Shown piece by piece: positions 43,891 to 51,626 of a DNA stretch of 64,000 bases. Within the stretch, counting starts at the first letter, position 1, and each line of letters begins with the position of its first letter. The notes beneath the pieces were generated by a model that did not search any database, was not told the origin of the DNA, and was given only the letters and a program-made list of their open reading frames with translations. The stretch lies in assembly GCF_008974245.1 (NCBI RefSeq), contig NZ_BBZI01000010.1:248001-312000 (forward strand), in the 5' to 3' direction. Both the position numbers and the translations under genes were made by a program. Origin of the DNA: Streptomyces abyssomicinicus (GTDB lineage Bacteria; Actinomycetota; Actinomycetes; Streptomycetales; Streptomycetaceae).

Positions 43891-44693
43891 GGCAGGAGCC
43901 AATCGACGGGGTGCTGGTCGGCCACGCGGACGGAGGCGGTGGCCTGTGTCATGGAGTCCAGCCGGAAGGGCGGCCCGTCCTCGGTGGACCACGCGTAGCC
44001 GCTCCTCGTCGACGACGAGCGGAGCAGCCCGACGGTGACGGCGACCGGCGCGCCGTCCTCGGTGAGACGCGCGGCCAGCCCGGAGTCGCCCAGGAAGGAG
44101 GCGATGCGCCGGGGCGACTGCGCCCGCCGCTCCACCGACCGCACCTCGCCGCGCAGCACCCCGTAACGGGAGGCCGGCGCGGTCTGCACGGTGAGGTCCA
44201 CCCGGTCGCCCTCGCGGACCTCGGCCGCCTCGCCCGCCGGGACGTACACGGTGGCGTACAGCGGCGCGTCGCCGGCCACCACCTTCTCGACCGCCGCCAC
44301 GTCGGCTCCGGTCTGCAGCACCGCCCCGACGTTCACGGCGAGCGCGGTGACGCGTCCGGCCTCGACCGTCCGCACCAGGACGTCGCCCTCGGCGGTGCGC
44401 ACCCTCAGGACGGGCGCCTCGGCGCCGAGGCGGTCGCCCTCCTCGGCCACCACCTCGGTCACCTGTCCGGTGACGGGGCTCTGCAGGACGTAACTGCCCC
44501 GCCCGTGGGTGAGCACGGCCGGCGCGCTCACCGTGGTGACGACCGAACCGGTCACCGCCCAGAGGGACGCGGCGGCCGTCACGGCCAGGGTCACCGAGAG
44601 CACCAGCCAGCCCTGCGGCCGGGCGAGCCGGGCGGGCAGCTCGAGGTCCTCCGGCGACCGCAGCTTGTCGAGCGCCTGCTGGCGGAACTGCAC
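43887..44693 (-). CDS. HlyD-like periplasmic adaptor (NHLP biotin-lipoyl secretion protein)
   Basis: 268 residues. A short cytoplasmic N-terminus (FRQQALDKLRSPEDL) leads to one transmembrane helix (about 29-50), then a lipoyl-like barrel (YVLQSPVTGQVTEVVAEEGDRLGAEAPVLRVRT) and a second half (VLQTGADVAAVEKVV) as in membrane-fusion adaptors of NHLP export systems. It links the ABC exporters to the outside. GTG at 44693 follows GGAAG. The coding end overlaps the C39 gene by four bases. Confidence 0.85.
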   Translation of the reverse strand: MQFRQQALDKLRSPEDLELPARLARPQGWLVLSVTLAVTAAASLWAVTGSVVTTVSAPAVLTHGRGSYVLQSPVTGQVTEVVAEEGDRLGAEAPVLRVRTAEGDVLVRTVEAGRVTALAVNVGAVLQTGADVAAVEKVVAGDAPLYATVYVPAGEAAEVREGDRVDLTVQTAPASRYGVLRGEVRSVERRAQSPRRIASFLGDSGLAARLTEDGAPVAVTVGLLRSSSTRSGYAWSTEDGPPFRLDSMTQATASVRVADQHPVDWLLP

Positions 44694-44757
44694 GGGTCTT
44701 CCTTCGACTGTGCGGAATACCGGCCGCCTGTGCGGGAACCGGTGCGGAACGCCGGGA

Positions 44758-44786
44758 ATCCCGGAGCCGTGCGACGGCTCCGGGAT
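44758..44786 (-). terminator. 13-bp hairpin between precursor peptide and export genes
   Basis: ATCCCGGAGCCGT (44758-44770) and ACGGCTCCGGGAT (44774-44786), perfect, with a 3-base loop. It lies 57 bases past the precursor stop and 65 before the HlyD start, with no T-run. It probably limits read-through so that the peptide mRNA exceeds exporter mRNA, or stabilises the 3' end after processing. Confidence 0.7.
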
Positions 44787-44842
44787 CCGGCGACGCGGTG
44801 TCCGACCGGAGATGTGGGGGACCGGTCGGCAAACGCGTGCGG

Positions 44843-45058
44843 TCAGAGGCTGTTGACCAGGCCGGTGACCGGAGCGGTGTTCAGGCCGGTGGTGCCCTCG
44901 ACCGTGGAGATCGCGGTGTTGAGGATGCCGGAGACCGGGACGATGCCGTCGACGACGCCGGTCACGGCACCGAGGGTCTCGCCGAGCAGACCGCCGGAGA
45001 CGTTGTCCAGCTCGGCGTCGGAGATCTCGGCGGTCTCGACCTGGGGGACGAAGTTCAT
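44843..45058 (-). CDS. Double-glycine-leader precursor peptide
   Basis: 71 residues. Residues 1-23 are an acidic leader ending SDAELDNVSGG, the classic C39 recognition pattern (Glu-Leu-x-x-Val-x-Gly-Gly). The predicted 48-residue core is hydrophobic and rich in Gly, Val, Thr and Leu, with no cysteine and only acidic charges. It contains two related blocks, PVSGILN and PVTGLVN. No lanthipeptide, radical-SAM or cyclodehydratase gene is nearby, so the core may be secreted unmodified. ATG follows GAAGGGAAG at about 6 bases. Databases may label it 'type A2 lantipeptide' by leader similarity, which the core does not support. Confidence 0.9.
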   Translation of the reverse strand: MNFVPQVETAEISDAELDNVSGGLLGETLGAVTGVVDGIVPVSGILNTAISTVEGTTGLNTAPVTGLVNSL

Positions 45059-45583
45059 GGGAACTTCCCTTCGTAAGGGCCTTCTTATGGGGACTCGCGC
45101 CGTGGGCCGACCAGGCTCCGGAGGGGGCCTGCGAAGCCCTGCGGCGCGGTTGGATCAAAGCACGGGCGCGTCGCCGTCTTCCACTCAACAACCGCTGCGA
45201 GCTGGGCTTTTGCCGCCAGGTCGGCGGGAAGCGTGAATGCCTCGTCACTGCTTGGGGATCTCTTCCACACAAGCGGCACGCGGCGCTCGCAGGCCCTTCT
45301 CGCCACGCCCGGCCGGATCGGGCATTGCGGACCGCGGCCGTGCGCCGGCGGACCGCGGCGGGCCGGGACGGTGCCTGCTTCGGGCAGCAGGTGTGCAGAT
45401 TTCCCGCACGCGGGTCCCGTGGGGCGGGACGGTGAAGGTGACAGTGACGGTCACGGGGGAGGGCGGGCGGCCCGGCCGGCCGTCCCTTGACTTTCCCTCG
45501 GCGAGGAACGGAGCATGCCCGCACCGGTGAACATGTGTTCACCCGGCGCATCCGTGGACCTCCGGAACGACGGGAATCGCACC
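45059..45583. other. 525-base divergent promoter region
   Basis: Lies between the precursor peptide (leftward) and ALDH (rightward) genes. A 73-codon minus frame (45085-45306) has a weak start and no recognisable product. On the plus strand TTGACT (45487-45492) is a possible -35. The main structured element is the palindrome at 45526-45543, listed separately. Confidence 0.5.
45526..45543. promoter_or_regulatory. 18-bp palindrome before ALDH (candidate operator)
   Basis: GGTGAACATGTGTTCACC: two perfect 8-bp half-sites (GGTGAACA/TGTTCACC) around TG, centred about 50 bases before the ALDH ATG. Symmetry and position suggest a repressor site; no regulator gene is adjacent. Confidence 0.6.
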
Positions 45584-47044
45584 ATGACCCTCACCCGTGA
45601 CCTGCTCATCGGCGGCAAGGACGTGCCCGCCGCCTCCGGACGGACGGAGGAGGACGTCAATCCGTTCACCGGCGAGGTGTACGCGAGGGTCGCCGCCGCC
45701 GGACCCGAGGACGTGCGGCGCGCCGTGGACGCGGCGGACGCCGCCTTCGAGGGGTGGGCCGCGCTCTCCCCGTTCGCCCGCCGCGCCATCCTGCTCAAGG
45801 CCGCCGACATCCTGGACGGCAAGGCGGAGCAGGTCGCCGAGATGATGGCGAACGAGGCCGGCGGCACCCGCCCCTGGGCCATGTTCAACGCCGGCCTCGG
45901 CGCCAACATGCTGCGCGAGGCGGCCGCCGCGGTCACCGCGCCCCGCGGCGAGGTGCTCACCTCCCAGCAGGAGGGGGTGCTCGGCATGGCGGTCCGCGAG
46001 CCGCTGGGCGTGGTGGCCGCCTTCGCCCCGTGGAACGCTCCCGTGATCCTGGGCGTCCGCGCCGTCGCCGCGCCGCTCGCCGCGGGCAACACGGTGGTGG
46101 TGAAGGCCAGTGAGGACGCGCCGGTGGCCTGCGCCCTCTTCGTCGCCGACGTGCTGCGCGAGGCCGGCCTGCCGGACGGTGTGCTCAACGTCGTCACCAA
46201 CGCGCGCGAGGACGCGGCCGAGATCGCCGAGACGCTGATCGCCGACCCGCGGGTGCGGGCGGTGAACTTCACCGGCTCCACCGGGGTCGGCCGGATCATC
46301 GGCACCCACGCCGCCCGTCACCTGAAGCCGGCGGTCCTGGAACTCGGCGGCAAGAACGCCGTCATCGTGCTCGAGGACGCGGACCTCGACTACGCCGTGG
46401 ACGCGGCCACCTTCGGCGTCTTCATGAACGCCGGCCAGATATGCATGTCGGGCGACCGCGTCCTGGTCCACGCCTCGCTCGCCGACGAGTTCTGCCGGCG
46501 GTTCGCCGCCAAGGCCGCCTCGCTGCCCGCCGGAGACCCGACCCGCCCCGAGACGGTGATCGGCCCCCTGGTCACCGCCGACGCCGCCCGCCGGGTCGCC
46601 GCCCTGGTCCGGGACGCCGTCGGCAAGGGCGCCACCGTCCTGACCGGAGGCGGCGACCCGGACGGCGCCGTGCACCCCGCGACCGTGCTCACCGACGTGC
46701 CCGAGGACGCCGACCTCCACCACGCGGAGGCCTTCGGCCCGGTCTGCGTGGTGCGCACCTTCACGACCGACGACGAGGCCGTCGCGCTCGCCAACGACAC
46801 CGAGAACGGGCTCACCTGCGGCATCATCACCGAGAACGCCACCCACGGACTCAGCCTGGCCCGGCGCGTACGCACCGGCATCGTCCACGTCAACGACCAG
46901 TCGGTGGGCGACGAGCCGCAGGCCCCGTTCGGCGGCGTCAAGGCCTCCGGCTACGGCCGCTTCGGAGGGCGCTGGGGCATCGAGGCGTTCTCCGCCACCC
47001 GTTGGGTGACCGTCGCCACCGAGCACGCCCACTACCCCTTCTAG
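45584..47044 (+). CDS. Aldehyde dehydrogenase
   Basis: 486 residues, a full ALDH: oxyanion Asn151 (APWNAPV), general base Glu253 (LELGGKN) and nucleophile Cys287 (NAGQICMSG), with the NFTGSTGVG NAD loop. The C-terminal half resembles vanillin/salicylaldehyde/benzaldehyde dehydrogenases. It oxidises an aldehyde to the acid with NAD(P). ATG at 45584 is supported by GGGAA at 7 bases; the upstream in-frame extension crosses the palindrome and is unlikely. The formaldehyde-detoxification pair follows after a terminator. Confidence 0.93.
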   Translation: MTLTRDLLIGGKDVPAASGRTEEDVNPFTGEVYARVAAAGPEDVRRAVDAADAAFEGWAALSPFARRAILLKAADILDGKAEQVAEMMANEAGGTRPWAMFNAGLGANMLREAAAAVTAPRGEVLTSQQEGVLGMAVREPLGVVAAFAPWNAPVILGVRAVAAPLAAGNTVVVKASEDAPVACALFVADVLREAGLPDGVLNVVTNAREDAAEIAETLIADPRVRAVNFTGSTGVGRIIGTHAARHLKPAVLELGGKNAVIVLEDADLDYAVDAATFGVFMNAGQICMSGDRVLVHASLADEFCRRFAAKAASLPAGDPTRPETVIGPLVTADAARRVAALVRDAVGKGATVLTGGGDPDGAVHPATVLTDVPEDADLHHAEAFGPVCVVRTFTTDDEAVALANDTENGLTCGIITENATHGLSLARRVRTGIVHVNDQSVGDEPQAPFGGVKASGYGRFGGRWGIEAFSATRWVTVATEHAHYPF

Positions 47045-47064
47045 TGACGCCCTCCCGCGGGACC

Positions 47065-47090
47065 GGACCCGCCCCCGCCGGGGCGGGTCC
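47065..47090 (+). terminator. Terminator after ALDH
   Basis: Perfect 11-bp stem GGACCCGCCCC (47065-47075) with GGGGCGGGTCC (47080-47090) around CGCC, 20 bases beyond the ALDH stop. Confidence 0.8.
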
Positions 47091-47197
47091 ACGCCGCTGA
47101 CCTGCGCGACGTCGCCACGTCTGCGGTACGCGCCGACGCCGGTGACGTACGGTGGGGACGCCGGATCACGGTCCACGTCCCCGACGAAAGGTCACCC

Positions 47198-48286
47198 ATG
47201 GCGCAGGAAGTACGCGGCGTAGTCGCCCCAGGCAGGAACCAGCCGGTGCGGGTCGAGACGATCCTGGTGCCGGACCCGGGACCGGGCGAGGCCGTGGTGA
47301 AGATCCAGGCCTGCGGCGTCTGCCACACCGACCTGCACTACAAGCAGGGCGGCATCAGCGACGACTACCCCTTCCTGCTCGGTCACGAGGCGGCCGGTGT
47401 GGTGGAGTCCGTCGGCGAGGGCGTCACCGACGTCGCTCCCGGCGACTTCGTCGTCCTCAACTGGCGTGCCGTGTGCGGTCAGTGCCGCGCCTGTCTGCGG
47501 GGCCGCCCCTGGTACTGCTTCGACACCCACAACGCCCGGCAGCGGATGACGCTCGCCGACGGGACCGAGCTGAGCCCCGCGCTGGGCATCGGGGCCTTCG
47601 CCGAGAAGACCCTGGTCGCGGCCGGCCAGTGCACCAAGGTCGACCCGTCGGTCTCGCCGGCCGTCGCCGGGCTCCTCGGCTGCGGCGTGATGGCCGGCAT
47701 CGGCGCCGCCATCAACACCGGTGGGGTCGGCCGCGGCGACAGCGTCGCGGTCATCGGCTGCGGCGGTGTCGGCGACGCGGCGATCGCGGGGGCGAACCTG
47801 GCGGGCGCCGCGAGGATCATCGCCGTGGACATCGACGACCGGAAGCTGGAGACCGCCCTCACCATGGGCGCCACCCACACCGTCAACTCGAAGAACGCGG
47901 ACGCCGTCGAGGCGATCCGCGAACTCACCGGCGGCTTCGGCGCCGACGTGGTGATCGAGGCGGTCGGCCACCCGGAGACCTACCGGCAGGCCTTCTACGC
48001 GCGTGACCTGGCCGGCACCGTCGTCCTGGTCGGCGTGCCCACGCCGGAGATGAAGCTGGAGCTCCCGCTGCTCGACGTCTTCGGCCGCGGCGGCTCCCTG
48101 AAGTCCTCCTGGTACGGCGACTGCCTGCCCTCCCGGGACTTCCCCATGCTGATCGACCTGCACCTCCAAGGCCGCCTCCCGCTGGACAAGTTCGTCACCG
48201 AGACGATCGAACTGACCGACGTGGAGGCGGCGTTCGAGCGCATGCACCACGGCGACGTGCTGCGTTCGGTGGTGGTCCTGCCGTGA
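47198..48286 (+). CDS. mscR: S-(hydroxymethyl)mycothiol dehydrogenase
   Basis: 362 residues, zinc-dependent MDR. Catalytic zinc ligands Cys42 (GVCHTD) and His63-Glu64 (LGHEAAG); structural zinc Cys93, Cys96, Cys99 and Cys107; Rossmann [15 protein letters not shown]. The close match to actinobacterial MscR/AdhE2, which oxidises the mycothiol-formaldehyde adduct, is seen in [15 protein letters not shown] near the C-terminus. ATG at 47198 overlaps nothing upstream. The next gene (MBL hydrolase) starts on its stop, the standard formaldehyde-detoxification pair in mycothiol producers. Confidence 0.92.
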   Translation: MAQEVRGVVAPGRNQPVRVETILVPDPGPGEAVVKIQACGVCHTDLHYKQGGISDDYPFLLGHEAAGVVESVGEGVTDVAPGDFVVLNWRAVCGQCRACLRGRPWYCFDTHNARQRMTLADGTELSPALGIGAFAEKTLVAAGQCTKVDPSVSPAVAGLLGCGVMAGIGAAINTGGVGRGDSVAVIGCGGVGDAAIAGANLAGAARIIAVDIDDRKLETALTMGATHTVNSKNADAVEAIRELTGGFGADVVIEAVGHPETYRQAFYARDLAGTVVLVGVPTPEMKLELPLLDVFGRGGSLKSSWYGDCLPSRDFPMLIDLHLQGRLPLDKFVTETIELTDVEAAFERMHHGDVLRSVVVLP

Positions 48287-48912
48287 CCGCGCGGATCGAA
48301 CGCCTCGTCACCTCAGGGCAGTTCAGCCTGGACGGCGGCACCTGGGACGTGGAGAACAACGTCTGGATCGTCGGCGACGACCACGAGGCCGTGGTGATCG
48401 ACGCCGCGCACGACGCGGAGGCGATCCTGCGGGCCGTCGGCGACCGCCGGCTGACCGGCGTCATCTGCACCCACGCGCACAACGACCACATCGGCGCCGC
48501 CCCCGAGCTCGCCGAGCGCACGGGTGCGACGATCTGGCTGCACCCGGACGACCTGCACCTGTGGAAGCAGACCCACCCGGACCGGCTGCCCGACGCCTGG
48601 CTCGAGGACGGCCTGCGGATCGAGGTGGCCGGCACCGACCTGGAGGTGATCCACACCCCCGGGCACGCCCCCGGCGCCGTCTGCCTGCGGACCGTCGCGC
48701 TGGGAGTCGTGTTCAGCGGCGACACCCTCTTCCAGGGCGGACCGGGAGCCACCGGCAGGTCCTGGTCGAGCTTCCCGGACATCATCGAATCGATTCGCGA
48801 GAAATTGCTCACGCTGCCGCCGGAGACCAAGGTCCTCACCGGTCACGGAGACGGCACCACCATCGGTGAAGAGGCCCCCCACCTGGAGGAATGGATCGCG
48901 CGGGGGCACTGA
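48283..48912 (+). CDS. Metallo-beta-lactamase-fold hydrolase (likely S-formyl-mycothiol hydrolase)
   Basis: 209 residues with THAHNDHIG (His64-x-His66-x-Asp68-His69), [28 protein letters not shown] and GHGDGTT zinc motifs, a glyoxalase-II-like layout. The GTG overlaps the mscR stop (GTGA). In mycothiol organisms this partner is thought to hydrolyse the thioester made by MscR, releasing formate. The substrate is inferred from neighbourhood. Confidence 0.86.
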   Translation: MTARIERLVTSGQFSLDGGTWDVENNVWIVGDDHEAVVIDAAHDAEAILRAVGDRRLTGVICTHAHNDHIGAAPELAERTGATIWLHPDDLHLWKQTHPDRLPDAWLEDGLRIEVAGTDLEVIHTPGHAPGAVCLRTVALGVVFSGDTLFQGGPGATGRSWSSFPDIIESIREKLLTLPPETKVLTGHGDGTTIGEEAPHLEEWIARGH

Positions 48913-48914
48913 CC

Positions 48915-48966
48915 GGGCGGTCCGTACCGGTGCGCCGCTCGACCGGGACGGTGAACCGGACCGCCC
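48915..48966 (+). terminator. Possible long-loop terminator after the MBL gene
   Basis: GGGCGGTCCG (48915-48924) and CGGACCGCCC (48957-48966), a perfect 10-bp stem enclosing 32 bases. It begins 2 bases past the stop. Confidence 0.5.
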
Positions 48967-49135
48967 GCGCGGCGTGCCGGTTCCCGTCCCGTTCACGGCG
49001 CACCCGTCCGGTGATGTCATCATTTGTTCGCCGACGTGGCTGACCCGGGACCGCCTCCCAGGGCGCGGACCCGTGCCGGCGGACCCGTGCCGGCGGAACC
49101 GGCACGTCGAGAGCGACAGAGAAAGGCCCTGGGTC

Positions 49136-49849
49136 ATGGGGGACATCCGCAGACGGGGCGCCGCCCTGCTGGCCGCGGTGCTCGCGGCTCCGCTCGCAGT
49201 CGCCTTCGGCGCCGCCCCGGCCGCCGCGGACGGGACCGCGCCCGTCGCCGCCGCCTGCACGGCGGGCGCGGGACCCCACCAGAAGGAGGCCGAGCGCTTC
49301 CTCGGCCGTCCGGTGGACGGCCGCCAGTCGCGCGCCGACTGCGAGGCGATCCGCGCCTTCCAGAGGAAGCACCTGATCACCCCCAGCGCCGGCTTCGCCG
49401 GTCCGGTCACCCGGCGTGTGATGGACCTCATGGACCGGCAGCGGGCCGCGGGCGCCACCCCGAACGCGGACGGCCGCTGCCCCGTCGACAAGGGCCGCAT
49501 CGCCTGCGTCGACCTCACGCGCCAGCTGAGCTGGGTCCAGGACGGGAGGAAGCTCGTGTACGGGCCGGTCCCGGTCCGTACCGGGCGCGACGGCTACGAG
49601 ACCCGTACCGGGCTCAAGAAGATCTCGTGGCGGAACATCGACCACGTCTCGACCATCTACCACGTGGCCATGCCCTACAGCCAGTTCTTCGACGGCGGCC
49701 AGGCGTTCCACTCGGTCGGCATGAGCGTGTGGAGCCCGCCGGGCTCGCACGGCTGCGTCAACATGACGCCCCGGGACGCCAAGAAGTACTGGGAGCTGCT
49801 CCGGACCGGCGACGAGGTGTACGTGTGGGGCCGCAAGCCCGGCACGTGA
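49136..49849 (+). CDS. L,D-transpeptidase with peptidoglycan-binding N-domain
   Basis: 237 residues. Signal peptide (RRR, then a hydrophobic stretch to AAPAAA), a short peptidoglycan-binding-1-like region (SRADCEAIRAFQRKHLITPSAGFAGPVTRRVM) and a YkuD domain with the catalytic SHGCVNM motif (His205, Cys207). These enzymes form 3-3 cross-links or attach proteins to peptidoglycan outside the membrane. ATG at 49136 has AAAGG about 9 bases upstream. The 5' region has a duplicated 14-bp segment (GGACCCGTGCCGGC at 49067-49080 and 49081-49094) and an overlapping hairpin (49086-49106). Confidence 0.9.
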   Translation: MGDIRRRGAALLAAVLAAPLAVAFGAAPAAADGTAPVAAACTAGAGPHQKEAERFLGRPVDGRQSRADCEAIRAFQRKHLITPSAGFAGPVTRRVMDLMDRQRAAGATPNADGRCPVDKGRIACVDLTRQLSWVQDGRKLVYGPVPVRTGRDGYETRTGLKKISWRNIDHVSTIYHVAMPYSQFFDGGQAFHSVGMSVWSPPGSHGCVNMTPRDAKKYWELLRTGDEVYVWGRKPGT

Positions 49850-49927
49850 TCAGTAACACGTCCGCATTGCGTGCTTTCACCGGATTGCTCACATCGTCCC
49901 CACGGCTTCCGCCGTATGCTTCACAGC

Positions 49928-50119
49928 ATGTCCACCACTCCTGAGACCGTCCGCCTCCGTACGGCGGCCGAGGTGAACGAGGAGATCCGGGACCTGTTGA
50001 TGAAGTCCGGCGGCCGGCTCGACCACGAGCAGCGCCGGATGTATCAGCGCCTGGTGGGGGAGTGGGCCGCTGCCACTCCGCGGCCCAAGTCCCGCCGCCG
50101 CCCGGCCCGCGCCTCCTGA
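49928..50119 (+). CDS. Small conserved hypothetical protein
   Basis: 63 residues, basic, helical (LRTAAEVNEEIRDLLMKSGGRLDHEQRRMYQRLVGEW) with an Arg/Pro-rich tail. It looks like a real actinobacterial small protein, though no function is known. No ribosome site precedes the ATG, and TATGCT ends 7 bases before it, so the transcript may be leaderless. Confidence 0.65.
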   Translation: MSTTPETVRLRTAAEVNEEIRDLLMKSGGRLDHEQRRMYQRLVGEWAAATPRPKSRRRPARAS

Positions 50120-50135
50120 GACCTCGCCCGTCGCC

Positions 50136-50160
50136 CGTGTCCCCGCCCCGCGGGGACACG
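50136..50160. terminator. Bidirectional terminator
   Basis: Perfect 10-bp stem CGTGTCCCCG (50136-50145) and CGGGGACACG (50151-50160), 5-base loop, between convergent genes. Confidence 0.8.
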
Positions 50161-50198
50161 GAACCGCGCCGCCCCGGCCGCCGGTTCCGACGGCGCCG

Positions 50199-50612
50199 TC
50201 AGTGCCAGGACCGGTGCGTGTCGTCGCTGAGCTGGAAGACCGGCTCGCCCCGGACCGGATCCTTCGCCGTGATCAGCCGCACCCGGTCACCCGTGTGCAC
50301 GCCCGCCGGCGGTCCGGTCACCCGGCCGCGGACCACGAACCCCTCGGCCATCTCTATCAGCGAGACGTTCCGCGCCGACGGGGTGTTCCGGTGGACCACC
50401 GTCGACCGCAACACCGTTCCGGCGCCCGAGCTGCGCTCCGAGCGCAGCTCGCTGCCGGCGCAGACCGGGCACAGAAGCTTGTGGTACATGGAGGTGCCGC
50501 ACCAGGTGCAGCACTGGTAACCGAGGCCCTCGGTCTCCTGGGTGCCGTGGTCGAGCACACCCGTCGCGGAGGAGCCGGCGGCCGGGTGCGAGGTGAATCC
50601 TGACTGGAACAC
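50199..50612 (-). CDS. Zinc-ribbon and OB-fold protein (DUF35-like)
   Basis: 137 residues. Zinc ribbon CCTWCGTSMYHKLLCPVC (two Cys-x2-Cys knuckles) followed by an OB-fold (MAEGFVVRGRVTGPPAGVHTGDRVRLI). Relatives bind acyl-CoA and accompany thiolases or aldolases, but none is adjacent here. GTG at 50612 is preferred because GGGAG then has a 9-base spacer; ATG at 50621 directly abuts it. A well-formed promoter with an operator in its spacer lies upstream. Confidence 0.78.
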   Translation of the reverse strand: MFQSGFTSHPAAGSSATGVLDHGTQETEGLGYQCCTWCGTSMYHKLLCPVCAGSELRSERSSGAGTVLRSTVVHRNTPSARNVSLIEMAEGFVVRGRVTGPPAGVHTGDRVRLITAKDPVRGEPVFQLSDDTHRSWH

Positions 50613-50674
50613 GACTGTCATCTCCCTGCGCGCGGACGAGACCCGAAGCGCGCGGCGCCCCCGCGCGCGAGCAC

Positions 50675-50717
50675 AGAGTATGGCACCCAGTGCCACAGGT
50701 AAAGGTACTGCGTACCT
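50675..50717 (-). promoter_or_regulatory. Promoter with palindromic operators upstream of the zinc-ribbon gene
   Basis: On the minus strand TTTACC (-35, 50703-50698), 17-base spacer, TACTCT (-10, 50680-50675). The spacer contains the perfect inverted repeat TGGCACCCAGTGCCA (50681-50695). A second palindrome, AGGTACTGCGTACCT (50703-50717), overlaps the -35. Repressor binding at either would block polymerase; the adjacent TetR is a candidate. Confidence 0.6.
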
Positions 50718-50807
50718 CCTCTTTCGGAGCTTCTTTCGGAGCCTCCTCCGCGGTTTCTCCCGCGGCTTCTCCCGCGATGCCCGCCGCGGCCCCTGCCGCG
50801 GCTTCCC

Positions 50808-51518
50808 TCACGGCCGGGCGGGGTTCTCCCCGGCGGGATCCAGGGCGGACTCGATCTCCCGCACCACCCGCCACATCGGCGCCCCGCGCCGCGACACCAC
50901 CACGACCACGTCGTCGTCCTGCTCGCGCCCCCGGCCCGCGCCGTCCCCGAACGCCTCGCGCACATAGGCCAGAGCCCGGTCCACCGCCGCCCCGGCGTCC
51001 CCCTCCCCTTCCGAACGCAGCCAGGAACGGAGCACGTTGTTGTGCGCGGCCACCACGGCCGCCGCGATCACGTCGGCCCGCAGGGTGCCGTCCGGCCGGT
51101 CCGCCAGCCGCTCCCGCAGATGACCCGCGAAGGTCCGCTCGTAGCGCCACACCACCGACAGCTCGTACGCCCGCAGGCCCGGAACCTCCTTGGTGAGCCG
51201 GTAACGCTGCACCGAGAAGGTGGGGTTGTCGGTGTAGAGGCGCAGCACCAGGCCCACCGCCTCGCAGACGCGCGCCACCGGGTCCTCGCCCCTGCCGCTC
51301 GCGGCCAGGAAGCCGGTCACCTCGGCCAGCCGGCGTTCGTGGTCGGGGAAGACCACGCCCTCCTTCGACGGGAAGTACCGGAAGAAGGAACGGCGGCCCA
51401 CGCCGGCCAGGGTGACGATGTCCTCGACCGTCGTCTGCTCGTACCCACGCTCCAGGAAGAGCCGGAAGGCGGCCTCGACCAGCGCGTCACGCATCGGCGG
51501 CTTCGACGGGAAACTCAT
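50808..51518 (-). CDS. TetR family transcriptional regulator
   Basis: 236 residues. The N-terminal helix-turn-helix is TTVEDIVTLAGVGRRSFFRYFPSKEGVVF, the classic TetR DNA-binding element; the remainder is a helical ligand domain ending in a disordered acidic tail. It sits just upstream of the zinc-ribbon gene on the same strand and is divergent from the ATP-grasp gene. Palindromes at 50681-50717 and 51558-51575 are possible operators. The ATG at 51518 lacks a clear ribosome site. Ligand unknown. Confidence 0.88.
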   Translation of the reverse strand: MSFPSKPPMRDALVEAAFRLFLERGYEQTTVEDIVTLAGVGRRSFFRYFPSKEGVVFPDHERRLAEVTGFLAASGRGEDPVARVCEAVGLVLRLYTDNPTFSVQRYRLTKEVPGLRAYELSVVWRYERTFAGHLRERLADRPDGTLRADVIAAAVVAAHNNVLRSWLRSEGEGDAGAAVDRALAYVREAFGDGAGRGREQDDDVVVVVSRRGAPMWRVVREIESALDPAGENPARP

Positions 51519-51557
51519 GCCGCGAAACGTAGCACCGAACCAGCCGCGCGGCACTAG

Positions 51558-51575
51558 GTCCCCTTCTCGGGGAAC
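51558..51575. promoter_or_regulatory. Imperfect palindrome in the TetR/ATP-grasp divergent region
   Basis: GTCCCCTTCTCGGGGAAC, an imperfect inverted repeat centred between the divergent starts (51518 and 51627). It differs in sequence from the zinc-ribbon operator, so common regulation by the TetR is not implied. Confidence 0.4.
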
Positions 51576-51626
51576 GGAGTGCACCAGCTAGGTTGACCTG
51601 CGTAGACGCCCGTCCGAGGAGTAGCC

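Noticed and set aside
41641-44832. 1063-codon frame suggesting a long N-terminal extension of the C39 exporter
   Set aside because: Residues before 43890 are HlyD sequence read out of frame; the C39 domain begins near the GTG that overlaps the HlyD stop.
44843-45058. Lanthipeptide precursor
   Set aside because: The leader is double-glycine type but the core has no cysteine and no lanthionine synthetase is present.
45085-45306. 73-codon minus ORF upstream of the precursor gene
   Set aside because: No ribosome site or recognisable domain, and its sequence spans the expected promoter region of the precursor.
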